From positions 1 to 21,740 of the forward strand of contig CAZHOV010000099.1 of assembly GCA_964534315.1 (NCBI GenBank): 21,740 nucleotides of DNA, written 5' to 3'. The notes below the pieces were generated by a model. It saw nothing but the letters and a program-made list of their open reading frames with translations. It was not told the origin of the DNA and did not search any database. Below are positions 14,997 to 21,740 of this stretch, in pieces (within the stretch, counting starts at the first letter, position 1; each line of letters begins with the position of its first letter). Source of the stretch: CAZHOV01 sp964534315 (GTDB lineage: Bacteria > Bacteroidota > Bacteroidia > Chitinophagales > Saprospiraceae). The translations under genes and the position numbers were made by a program.

Positions 14997-15900
14997 ACTT
15001 CATGATGCTTGAAGGAGGAACCATAAACAGTTTTTTGAAGGTTTTGCTAAAATACTGAAGGTCGTGATAGCCGCAGGTGGCGGCAGCTTCTGAGACTGAA
15101 TAATGGCCGGAGGAAAGAAGAGCATGGGCCTTTTTAAGCCGCAGTTGAGTAATGTATTGATTCGGTGTTTGGCCAAAAGCATTTCGGAAGGATCTGAGGA
15201 AATGGTATTCGGATAGGCAGGCGACGGAGGCCAGTTCTTTTAGTGATAATTTTTCGGTGAAACAGGAATGAATATGAGCTTTTGCCCACAAAAGGCGTTG
15301 AAAGAGTTCTCTACGGGTACTCTTTTTTATAGAAGGCAGGGCTTTCAACTGGTTGATAGTCATGCTGTGGTGTGCAAAGAGTTTTTCAGCCAGGAGAAGG
15401 TAGAGTTCTTGGTGGTCTTCATTGTCCGAATAAGAACGAATTATTGCGGGTAGTTCTTTAAAAAGGGATCCGAGTGGATTAAAATCAGCATGAAAAACGG
15501 CTTCAAATAGTTCTGGGTTTTCGGTTTGGGGACGATACTCCAATCTGTCAGGCGTTTTTTCATTCCAAAATTGTCGAATTTGACTAAATAGGGTGGGATC
15601 TAAATAAATACACATCCCTTTTACCGGCCTTTCCGCTTTAATACTAACCTCGAATTCGCGGGTATGATTCACCACCAAAAACTGTCCTGCGCAGACCGAA
15701 AAAAGTTGATGGTCAAAGTAATAATCTTCTTGTCCTTCAAAGACAAATTTAAGGGAGACGCCTTCTGATTTTGAATTGGCCTGTAAATCTCGAAAACTGG
15801 AAAAAACGATCCTATTAAGTGCGTTGGAAGGGTCTTTTACAAAATTGATTCCCTTTGGAAGCGATTTTCGATATTTTACATCCTTTTTTACCATAACCAT
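14995..15900 (-). CDS. AraC family transcriptional regulator
   Basis: This is a 301-residue cytoplasmic regulator. The C-terminal 100 residues carry both AraC helix-turn-helix units: LSLKELASVACLSEYHFLRS with FRNAFGQTPNQYI, then YSVSEAAATCGYHDLQYFSK with FKKLFMVPPSSI. The N-terminal part (about 30-200) is a cupin-like ligand or dimerisation region with no named match. Starts at 15900 and 15894 are both possible (MVMVKK). The gene lies 72 bases downstream of the KAS III gene on the same strand and could be co-transcribed with it; it may regulate that gene. A terminator follows at 14750-14784, after the 54-bp repeats. Confidence 0.93.
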   Translation of the reverse strand: MVMVKKDVKYRKSLPKGINFVKDPSNALNRIVFSSFRDLQANSKSEGVSLKFVFEGQEDYYFDHQLFSVCAGQFLVVNHTREFEVSIKAERPVKGMCIYLDPTLFSQIRQFWNEKTPDRLEYRPQTENPELFEAVFHADFNPLGSLFKELPAIIRSYSDNEDHQELYLLLAEKLFAHHSMTINQLKALPSIKKSTRRELFQRLLWAKAHIHSCFTEKLSLKELASVACLSEYHFLRSFRNAFGQTPNQYITQLRLKKAHALLSSGHYSVSEAAATCGYHDLQYFSKTFKKLFMVPPSSIMK

Positions 15901-15972
15901 AAACCTAAAAAAATACAGATTAGTCCCGAAAAAAGATCGACGAATTGGAGCATTACAGCGGTCAATTCATAC

Positions 15973-17055
15973 TCAAAATTTGTAAAGAATGCAATTGGAA
16001 TGCATCCCGGCTCCTACGGATGCCATGAGAATCAAGTCATTTTGAGAAATCTTATGGCCCGATAATTGATTCTTCATGATTAGATCCAACATGGTCGGTA
16101 CCGTAGCTACCGAAGTATTTCCGATTTTATTGACGATAATGGGAAGTAGTTGATTGATATTCGGATTTTTGATCTTTTGTGTTTGGAAGAATTTTTCAGC
16201 TATGGCTTTGATCATCTTTTCATTAGCCTGATGAATTAGAAATTTGGCAATATCCTTAGCTTTGATCGATGCTTTTTCAAGACATTCTGCAATAAGCCCC
16301 GGAAGGGTATTCAATGCATATTTATAAACATGTTTACCATCCATTTTTAAATATAGTCTATCGTTGCATTCCGGGTGATAAGCCTTCCCCATTTTGAGAT
16401 AATCCACTTCTTCCTGGCAATGAGAAACTGCTTCGGAAGCTAGAATTCCTCTTGGTTCTTCATCATTTGATGCCTCTAATACCACGGCGCCTGCCCCATC
16501 TCCGAAAAGCATCGTGTCAATATCATTGGGATCGAGAACTCTGGACATCGTTTCTACCCCAATAACCAGAATTTTATTCGCAGCTTTTGCCTGAATAGAA
16601 TGATGGGCTTGGATCAGTCCCTGTATCCATCCGGGACATCCGAATAGCAGATCAAAGGCTGTACACTTCGGGTTTTTAATGTCCAGAGCATTTTTCACTA
16701 ACGCAGCTACATTGGGAAGTAAACGGGATTGCTTATCCCCTTCTTTTAAGTTGCCAAAATTGTGAGCTACAATAATACCATCTAAGGTTTCTGGATTGAT
16801 ATTGGCTGCATTTACAGCGGCGAGGCCGGCCTGTTTAGCCATGTATACCGTATCTACCTCTTTTGTAGCATACCGGCGTTCTGCAATTCCGGAAATTTCG
16901 TAAAGTTTTTTTACAATCTCTTTTCCAGGCTTCTCCATTTTTTTTCCGTCTGGCTTATAAAACTGATGATTGATAAAATCCTGGTTGGCCGTTACTTTTT
17001 CCGGAAAATAAGAACCAGTCCCTGAAATAATTGTATTTCGGTAGGTCATATGCAT
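15973..17055 (-). CDS. Beta-ketoacyl-ACP synthase III family protein (FabH-like)
   Basis: This thiolase-fold enzyme condenses an acyl-thioester with malonyl-ACP. The catalytic triad is intact: Cys140 in FGCPGW, His275 in LIHQAN and Asn313 in GNTSVATVP. The glycine-rich LFGDGAGAVVLEA is also present. The length of 360 residues exceeds classical FabH (about 320), with an extra basic segment near residues 30-50 (FYKPDGKKMEKPGKEIVKK). Such longer forms occur in Bacteroidota, including DarB-type enzymes of aryl-polyene and dialkylresorcinol pathways, but no DarA partner, acyl-carrier protein or other fatty-acid gene is next to it. The specific role is therefore open: fatty-acid initiation or a secondary product. 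Starts at 17055 and 17049 are both possible. The upstream 283-bp gap is AT-rich and shows no other feature. Confidence 0.88.
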   Translation of the reverse strand: MHMTYRNTIISGTGSYFPEKVTANQDFINHQFYKPDGKKMEKPGKEIVKKLYEISGIAERRYATKEVDTVYMAKQAGLAAVNAANINPETLDGIIVAHNFGNLKEGDKQSRLLPNVAALVKNALDIKNPKCTAFDLLFGCPGWIQGLIQAHHSIQAKAANKILVIGVETMSRVLDPNDIDTMLFGDGAGAVVLEASNDEEPRGILASEAVSHCQEEVDYLKMGKAYHPECNDRLYLKMDGKHVYKYALNTLPGLIAECLEKASIKAKDIAKFLIHQANEKMIKAIAEKFFQTQKIKNPNINQLLPIIVNKIGNTSVATVPTMLDLIMKNQLSGHKISQNDLILMASVGAGMHSNCILYKF

Positions 17056-17338
17056 GAATTAATACAATAAATGGTTATTTAATCCCCCTAATTCAAGGGC
17101 TTAACTAAAATAGCGGGGAATGATGTAGAAGTGTCCTGTTATTATTATTTGAAATTTAAGTAAAGAAATAAATTTTAGAATTCCTAATTATTATTCAAAA
17201 TAAAATGATCAAGCCTTTTTACTTTTACTATCAGTTGTTTTGAAAAGTGATTTAAGCGCCTGGTGTAAGTTTTTGAAATTAAGTTGCTTAAGAAGACTTA
17301 ACTATTCTATTCCAGTCTTTTCTAAACTAATCATCAAA

Positions 17339-18229
17339 TTAAAATAGCGGTAGAATAGCTTCGGCTAGGAGCTCAGCTGCTTCGGGGTTCTTTCTAAACC
17401 ACATTTCTGGTTCTATTAATTCCAATTCGCCAACGACCAGTTGATTATGATTATCGTAAAATAGATCCACCCGCGCGTAAACAGAGGTCGGATGACAGGC
17501 AGCTACCGCCCTTTCTGAAAAGTCAATCTCTTTTTGGGAGGGAACATAATCATGAACCGTTCCCCCAAAATCGTCTTGTACTCTGAAATCCCCCTTCTTA
17601 GCTACTTTTAATACGGCATGAGTATATTTTCCATCAATGACCATAAGCGAAAGCTCTCCTTTTTCCTTGATGTAATACTGAAAAGGCTGAAGCATAAAGT
17701 CTTCTTTTTGCATTAGTTGGCTAAAGAGGTCTTCATGCTTTTCTAATGTAGCATCACTTAACCGGTACGTGTGGCGGGCAGCTCCCGAAACAGTAGGTTT
17801 CAAAACGGTATCTTTCCAACCTAACGACTCATGAAGCTCCTTAAGCGAATTTTCCGAACCTTTACTTATAAAATGGGTTTCCGGAATAGCAATACCGGCC
17901 TTTTGCAGATCTAGCAAATAATGCTTGTCCATATTCCATCGAATCTGTTCAACCGGATTGATGAAGCGGGTCAGGGAAGCAGTCTGGTTGAGCCAATGAT
18001 TAAATTTTTCAAACTGATCGAAATAATCCCAGGTAGTGCGGAAAAGCGCATACCGGGTTTGAGCCCAATTAAAATCGGCGGTTGCCCAATCCTTCCGGGC
18101 TACTCTCAGCCCTCTTCTTTCTAAAGCTTCTTTCACCAGCCGGTCTTCCAAAAGGATATTGTTAACATACCAGTCGGGATGGACCGGGTTTTCGTAACGA
18201 GCTTCTGTTAGCAGAACAATGTCGAGCAT
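17339..18229 (-). CDS. ATP-grasp domain protein (RimK/glutathione-synthetase-like)
   Basis: This 296-residue protein has the layout of small ATP-grasp ligases. The N-terminal third contains FRTTWDYF and FINPVEQIRWNMDKHYLL. The central part has DTVLKPTVSGAARHTYRL, the lysine and glycine-rich ATP-binding loop, followed by FMLQPF and KGELSLMVIDGKYTHAVLKV. The C-terminal metal-binding strand reads VYARVDLFYDNHNQLVVGEL, then ELIEPEMWF (E and E ligands). Such enzymes join a carboxylate to an amine or thiol using ATP; the substrates cannot be told. The gene stands alone, between the AT-rich gap before KAS III and a 230-bp divergent gap before 3-hydroxybutyrate dehydrogenase. Confidence 0.85.
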   Translation of the reverse strand: MLDIVLLTEARYENPVHPDWYVNNILLEDRLVKEALERRGLRVARKDWATADFNWAQTRYALFRTTWDYFDQFEKFNHWLNQTASLTRFINPVEQIRWNMDKHYLLDLQKAGIAIPETHFISKGSENSLKELHESLGWKDTVLKPTVSGAARHTYRLSDATLEKHEDLFSQLMQKEDFMLQPFQYYIKEKGELSLMVIDGKYTHAVLKVAKKGDFRVQDDFGGTVHDYVPSQKEIDFSERAVAACHPTSVYARVDLFYDNHNQLVVGELELIEPEMWFRKNPEAAELLAEAILPLF

Positions 18230-18459
18230 AGGATCAAAATTTTCAGATTTCCGTCAACCCTTCATTTTTTTTGTTTTCGATTAGATTTTCAGGGTTTATT
18301 CATCCAAAATCCAAAGATAACGTTTATTTTTTAGGCAATAAACCTGGATTCTCTTTGAAAACACTATTCGCTGAAATACCCAGCTAGGTCACTAAGGAAC
18401 AATAAGAGTTTCCTTGGATTTTTTATAAAATAGATTTTACTTATATACAAAAACAAAAT

Positions 18460-19236
18460 ATGTCAAAAGGAAAAACAGCTTTGATAACAGGCAGTACCAG
18501 CGGGATCGGGAAAGGAATTGCCCGGTCTTTTGCTAAGGCTGGATATAATATTGTGTTTAATGGATTGGAAAAGAACGGAGCCGAAATAGCAGCGGCAATA
18601 GGAGAGGAGTATGGGGTAGAGACCCTCTTTTCTCCTGCTAATCTGCTATCGCCAGAGGCTATCCAAGAGATGGTCAACCGTGCCGTCGAACGGTTTGGAA
18701 AGGTGGATGTACTGATCAACAATGCCGGCGTGCAGCACGTTTCTCCAATCGAGGAATTTCCGGCTGCAAAATGGGAGTTGATCATCGGAGTCAACCTCAC
18801 CGCTGCCTTTCATTTGGTGAAGGCTTTATGGCCTTCCATGAAGGAACATCAATTTGGACGGATCATCAATATTGCTTCAGCACATGGATTGAGAGCCTCC
18901 GCTTACAAAACAGCCTATGTCGCCTCCAAACACGGGATAGTCGGAATGACCAAAGTACTCGGCCTGGAAGGTGCTCCTCACGGCATCACCTGCAACGCCA
19001 TCTGCCCGGGCTACGTCAAAACTCCTTTGGTAGAACAGCAAATCGCTGACCAGGCTAAATCCCATGGAGTTTCAGAAGAAGAAGTTGTCAGCGAAATCAT
19101 GCTTAAAAAACATGCGGTCAAAGATTTTGTTACAGAAGAGTTGCTGGGTTCTTTATCGCTTTTCTTAGCCTCTGAAGAAGCTTCAACCATCACCGGAACA
19201 GCTATTCCTGTTGATGGCGGCTGGACGGCGCAGTAG
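18460..19236 (+). CDS. bdhA: 3-hydroxybutyrate dehydrogenase (SDR family)
   Basis: This 258-residue short-chain dehydrogenase interconverts 3-hydroxybutyrate and acetoacetate with NAD. The cofactor motif is TGSTSGIG (residues 10-17), the structural motif NNAG occurs in LINNAGVQHVSPIEEF, and the catalytic Ser-Tyr-Lys lie in NIASAHGL and AYVASKHG. Features specific to 3-hydroxybutyrate dehydrogenases are AYVASKHGIVGMTKV, ICPGYVKTPLVEQQI, the KDFVTEELLGSLSLFL region and the ending VDGGWTAQ. It starts the plus-strand pair with the patatin lipase 118 bases downstream, a pairing I know from other bacteria and consistent with turnover of ketone bodies or polyhydroxybutyrate. No polymer synthase or depolymerase is present in the window. 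Confidence 0.9.
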   Translation: MSKGKTALITGSTSGIGKGIARSFAKAGYNIVFNGLEKNGAEIAAAIGEEYGVETLFSPANLLSPEAIQEMVNRAVERFGKVDVLINNAGVQHVSPIEEFPAAKWELIIGVNLTAAFHLVKALWPSMKEHQFGRIINIASAHGLRASAYKTAYVASKHGIVGMTKVLGLEGAPHGITCNAICPGYVKTPLVEQQIADQAKSHGVSEEEVVSEIMLKKHAVKDFVTEELLGSLSLFLASEEASTITGTAIPVDGGWTAQ

Positions 19237-19354
19237 TAAATAATGAAAAGAGAATGAAACCATAATGAAAGGAAATGATAATGAATCAATGATTTCTTTT
19301 TCATTACCATTTACTATTCTTTCATGTCCGCTATACAAGACTAAACAATTGATT

Positions 19355-20387
19355 ATGAGTAAAAAATCGAAAAATCTGGCATTAGCCCTACAAGGAGGAG
19401 GTTCACATGGGGCGATTGCCTGGGGCGTTTTAGATCGGTTGCTGGAAGAGGAAGATGTTAATTTGGAAGGATTTTCGGGCACCAGTGCCGGAGCGATGAA
19501 TGCCGCAGTGCTGGCATGGGGATTGCACATAGGAGGGAAAGAGGGANNNNNNNNNNGAGGGAGCCCGGCATTTGTTGAATGAATTTTGGAAGCGGGTGTC
19601 GGCAATGGGAGGTTTTTCTCCAATTCAACCCTCCTGGCTTGACCTTTGGCTGGGACAAGGTAACCTGGACACCTCCGCAGGCTATTTATTTAGCGAACTT
19701 GTTTCGCTCTATTTTTCGCCCTATCAGTTCAATCCATTAGAACTCAATCCCCTCCGAAATATCCTCGAATCTCTGATCGATTTTCACGAGTTGAACCAAT
19801 GCCACGAGACTAATATTTTTGTTTGTGCAACCAACGTCCGAAAAGGAAAGGCAAGAGTCTTTTCCCAACAAGAAGTTACGGTAGATGCCGTGTTGGCCTC
19901 CGCCTGCCTGCCGCAGCTGTTTAAAGCGGTGACTATAGACGGCGAAGACTATTGGGATGGAGGGTTTATGGGGAATCCGCCCATTTTTCCGCTGATTGAT
20001 CTGGGATGTAAAGATATTTTGTTGGTACAGATCAACCCCATTAATATAACAAAGACCCCGACTACCTCAACCGAGATACGGGATCGTATCAATGAACTGA
20101 GTTTCAATTCTTCTTTAATGCTGGAAATGCGGCGTATAGAACATATTGATCGTATGCTGAAAGCGGGAATTGATCTGGGGCCTAAATTTCATCCTGTCAA
20201 CATTCACCATATTAATCCGGAAGAAGAAGTGCAAGACCTCAATATGTCCAGTAAGTTCAACACCACCTGGGAGTTCCTTACAAACTTGAGAGATATCGGA
20301 CGGGGACATGCTGATAATTGGTTGAAAGCCAATAAAGAACAGATAGGTAAAGCGTCTACCGTCGACATTCGCGCTACCTTTCTTTAA
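19355..20387 (+). CDS. Patatin-like phospholipase with DUF3734 C-terminal domain, interrupted by assembly gap
   Basis: This lipid acyl hydrolase has a Ser-Asp dyad. LALQGGGSHGAIAWG gives the oxyanion hole, GFSGTSAGAMNA the nucleophile (GxSxG), and DGGFMGNPPIF the catalytic Asp. The last 110 residues (MLEMRRIEHIDRML, FNTTWEFL, LRDIGRGHADNWL) match DUF3734, which typically follows the patatin domain. Ten Ns (19547-19556) split the frame in two. GAGGGA occurs on both sides, and collapsing it removes the shift and gives HIGGKEGARHLLNEFW and a 338-residue protein. The gene is therefore probably intact in the organism. The ATG at 19355 is chosen because it leads straight into the patatin motif; an ATG at 19265 would add an unrelated stretch. 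It follows 3-hydroxybutyrate dehydrogenase and overlaps the convergent membrane-protein gene by four bases. Confidence 0.88.
19547..19556. other. Assembly gap of 10 Ns inside the patatin gene
   Basis: A run of ten N separates two contig ends that both carry GAGGGA (19541-19546 and 19557-19562). The gap length is likely a placeholder, and the two ends probably overlap by six bases. Confidence 0.9.
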
Positions 20388-20806
20388 AGATGTCTAAACA
20401 ACAGGTAGCCGGTAAAGATGGCTTTGGCCGTCCATAAAGCGGTGCGGATCCAGTTCGTTTGGACCAGCATTTTGATAGCATGTACATCTTTTCCCAACAC
20501 TAATTTGTTATGATAGGGTACCGAAACAAAAAAGGTACTCAACCACAACAAAATAACGATAACTAAAATAGTCCAAAATGCCCATTGGCTAGGGAATTGA
20601 TAAACCGTCCACGCAGCTAAGCCTAATTCGATAAACATTAGCGGAGCTACCACATAGGAAATGGATTGCATATGAAATTGCTGAAAAGCTTTGAATTGCT
20701 GTTGATCAATATATAAGAAGGCCGGATAATGGACCAGCTGAACGATCCAGATCAATGATAAAAGGGCGCAGCTAACGGCAAATTGGCCTATTAATAGTTT
20801 TAACAT
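20384..20806 (-). CDS. Small four-helix membrane protein, DUF1772-like
   Basis: This 140-residue protein has four predicted membrane helices (about residues 4-26, 52-69, 75-97 and 119-137). Notable strings are VQLVHYPAFLYID, FQQFHMQSISYVVAPLMFIE and VSVPYHNKL. The His/Tyr pattern and helix layout recall DUF1772/anthrone-oxygenase-like membrane proteins, but I cannot place it firmly and the function is unknown. It is convergent with the patatin gene (four-base overlap) and divergent from the NAD(P)-binding gene, 66 bases away. Confidence 0.7.
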   Translation of the reverse strand: MLKLLIGQFAVSCALLSLIWIVQLVHYPAFLYIDQQQFKAFQQFHMQSISYVVAPLMFIELGLAAWTVYQFPSQWAFWTILVIVILLWLSTFFVSVPYHNKLVLGKDVHAIKMLVQTNWIRTALWTAKAIFTGYLLFRHL

Positions 20807-20872
20807 GAACGGAAGGAATATTGAATTTGGAAATAAATTAACTATCTTACTATTTTAGAAATAAAAAACAAT

Positions 20873-21523
20873 ATGGCAAAAAAAATTGGAATTCTAGGAT
20901 CCGGAATAGTCGCTACAACTCTTGGAAGTGGTTTTCTTAAGCACGGTTATGATGTTATGCTGGGAACAAGGGAGGCATCAAAATTGGCAGATTGGCAAAA
21001 AGAAACGGAAGGAAAAGGACAGGTGGGGAGTTATGCAGAAACCGCTGACTTTGGAGAAATCATCGTACTAGCGGTAAAGGGTGATGGGGCTTTGAATGCA
21101 CTATATCTAGCTACTGCCAACAATCTGGATGGCAAAACCGTCATCGACGCTACCAACCCGATTGCCGGCACGCCACCCACCAACGGTGTGCTCAACTTTT
21201 TTACAACGATCAATGAATCACTCATGGAGCGTTTGCAGCACGCCTTTCCGGGAGTACGCTTTGTAAAAGCCTTCAACAGCGTAGGAAGTGCGTTCATGGT
21301 CAACCCCGATTTTGACGGCCTCCAACCTACCATGTTTATTTGTGGGAACGACGAAAATGCAAAAGCAGAGACTACCGCCATTCTCGATCAATTCGGTTGG
21401 GAAGTGGAAGATATGGGCCAGGCAGAAAGCGCCCGTGCTATAGAGCCTCTATGTATTCTCTGGTGTATTCCTGGTTTTAGAGAAAATAGGTGGACCCACG
21501 CTTTTAAGTTGCTGAAAGCTTGA
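20873..21523 (+). CDS. NAD(P)-binding oxidoreductase, F420-dependent NADP reductase-like
   Basis: This 216-residue Rossmann-fold protein opens with IGILGSGIVATTLGSGFLKH (GxGxxA/G dinucleotide motif), then VMLGTRE, IIVLAVKGDG and KTVIDATNPI. FVKAFNSVGSAFM is the conserved mid-domain motif of the NADPH:F420 oxidoreductase/YqeC-like family (PF03807 type), followed by FICGNDENAKAE and EVEDMGQAESARAIEPL. Bacteroidota generally lack F420, so the substrate is probably another small molecule or a flavin. The intact single domain and normal length support a working gene. Hairpin repeats begin at its stop codon. Confidence 0.85.
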   Translation: MAKKIGILGSGIVATTLGSGFLKHGYDVMLGTREASKLADWQKETEGKGQVGSYAETADFGEIIVLAVKGDGALNALYLATANNLDGKTVIDATNPIAGTPPTNGVLNFFTTINESLMERLQHAFPGVRFVKAFNSVGSAFMVNPDFDGLQPTMFICGNDENAKAETTAILDQFGWEVEDMGQAESARAIEPLCILWCIPGFRENRWTHAFKLLKA

Positions 21524-21711
21524 GATTGAGCAGAAGACGTCTCAATCTGCAGGTAAAATTAGGGGTTGAGACGTCTACGTCTCAACCAATAGGTGATTTT
21601 GGTGCGCTGCACCATCAACTTGGTTATATTCCCTTTTGCTACAAAGATTGTTGGTGCGCTGCATCAATTTTTTGTTTTATATTTCTAACTGATCTTTCGC
21701 AAGCGAAAGAT
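21523..21711. repeat. Cluster of short hairpin modules
   Basis: Five hairpins follow each other. AGATTGAG/CTCAATCT lies at 21523-21548 (8 bp, 10-base loop). GGTTGAGACGT/ACGTCTCAACC lies at 21564-21587 (11 bp, CT loop). TGGTGC/GCACCA lies at 21600-21614 around GCT. TTGGTGC/GCATCAA lies at 21651-21667 around GCT with one wobble. ATCTTTCGC/GCGAAAGAT lies at 21692-21711 around AA. TTGGTGCGCTGCA is a direct 13-base repeat between the third and fourth. A 65-codon frame here is only repeat sequence. The cluster starts at the upstream gene stop. Confidence 0.85.
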
Positions 21712-21740
21712 TTGTAAAATTGCAAAATATTATTAAGGTT

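Noticed and set aside
19265..19354. Upstream ATG for the patatin gene
   Set aside because: The extra 30 residues are unrelated to the family and not a clear signal peptide; the ATG at 19355 leads straight into the patatin motif.
21520..21717. 65-codon open frame at the right end
   Set aside because: It consists of the hairpin repeat cluster and overlaps the end of the previous gene; it has no family resemblance.

Overview
The window looks like a draft contig from a Bacteroidota bacterium, possibly of the Saprospirales group. The clues are AT-leaning DNA with few clear Shine-Dalgarno sequences, an Rhs-type polymorphic toxin remnant, a protein with a leader known from Bacteroidota, a signal-peptide barrel protein, a KAS III protein longer than classical FabH, and hairpin-studded intergenic repeats. 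The lineage call is inference. No rRNA, tRNA or CRISPR array is visible. A 10-N assembly gap interrupts one gene.

Positions 1-2625 are an accessory, partly decayed island. It opens with the 3' end of an Rhs gene carrying a WHH-type HNH nuclease toxin tip, followed by a SUKH (SMI1/KNR4) immunity gene. Next come two gene fragments abutting tail to head, an XRE-regulator C terminus and a tyrosine-recombinase C terminus. An overlapping ParE/RelE-type toxin-antitoxin pair follows. A 31-bp direct repeat (30/31 identical) brackets the island at 26-56 and 2429-2459. Its first copy lies in the Rhs core region, just before the toxin tip. At 2626-3678 is a candidate secreted effector whose leader resembles those on contractile-injection-system cargo of Bacteroidota, joined to a GNAT-like domain.

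Positions 3.7-14.6 kb are mostly ordinary chromosome: a SulP anion transporter with STAS domain, a DUF2177-DUF1295 membrane-protein pair, a MmcQ/YjbR protein next to an FAD oxidoreductase, an outer-membrane barrel protein, a ferritin, a sulfatase and a large GAF-domain protein. Positions 14.6-15.0 kb hold a terminator and two 54-bp repeats around a perfect hairpin. After that come an AraC regulator, a KAS III enzyme, an ATP-grasp protein, 3-hydroxybutyrate dehydrogenase with a patatin/DUF3734 lipase, a small membrane protein and an F420-reductase-like NAD(P)-binding protein. A cluster of hairpins closes the window.

Nothing here is a complete, clearly undescribed system. The best leads are the repeat-bounded Rhs tip island, the injection-system-type effector, and the family of short hairpin modules that starts exactly at gene stop codons.
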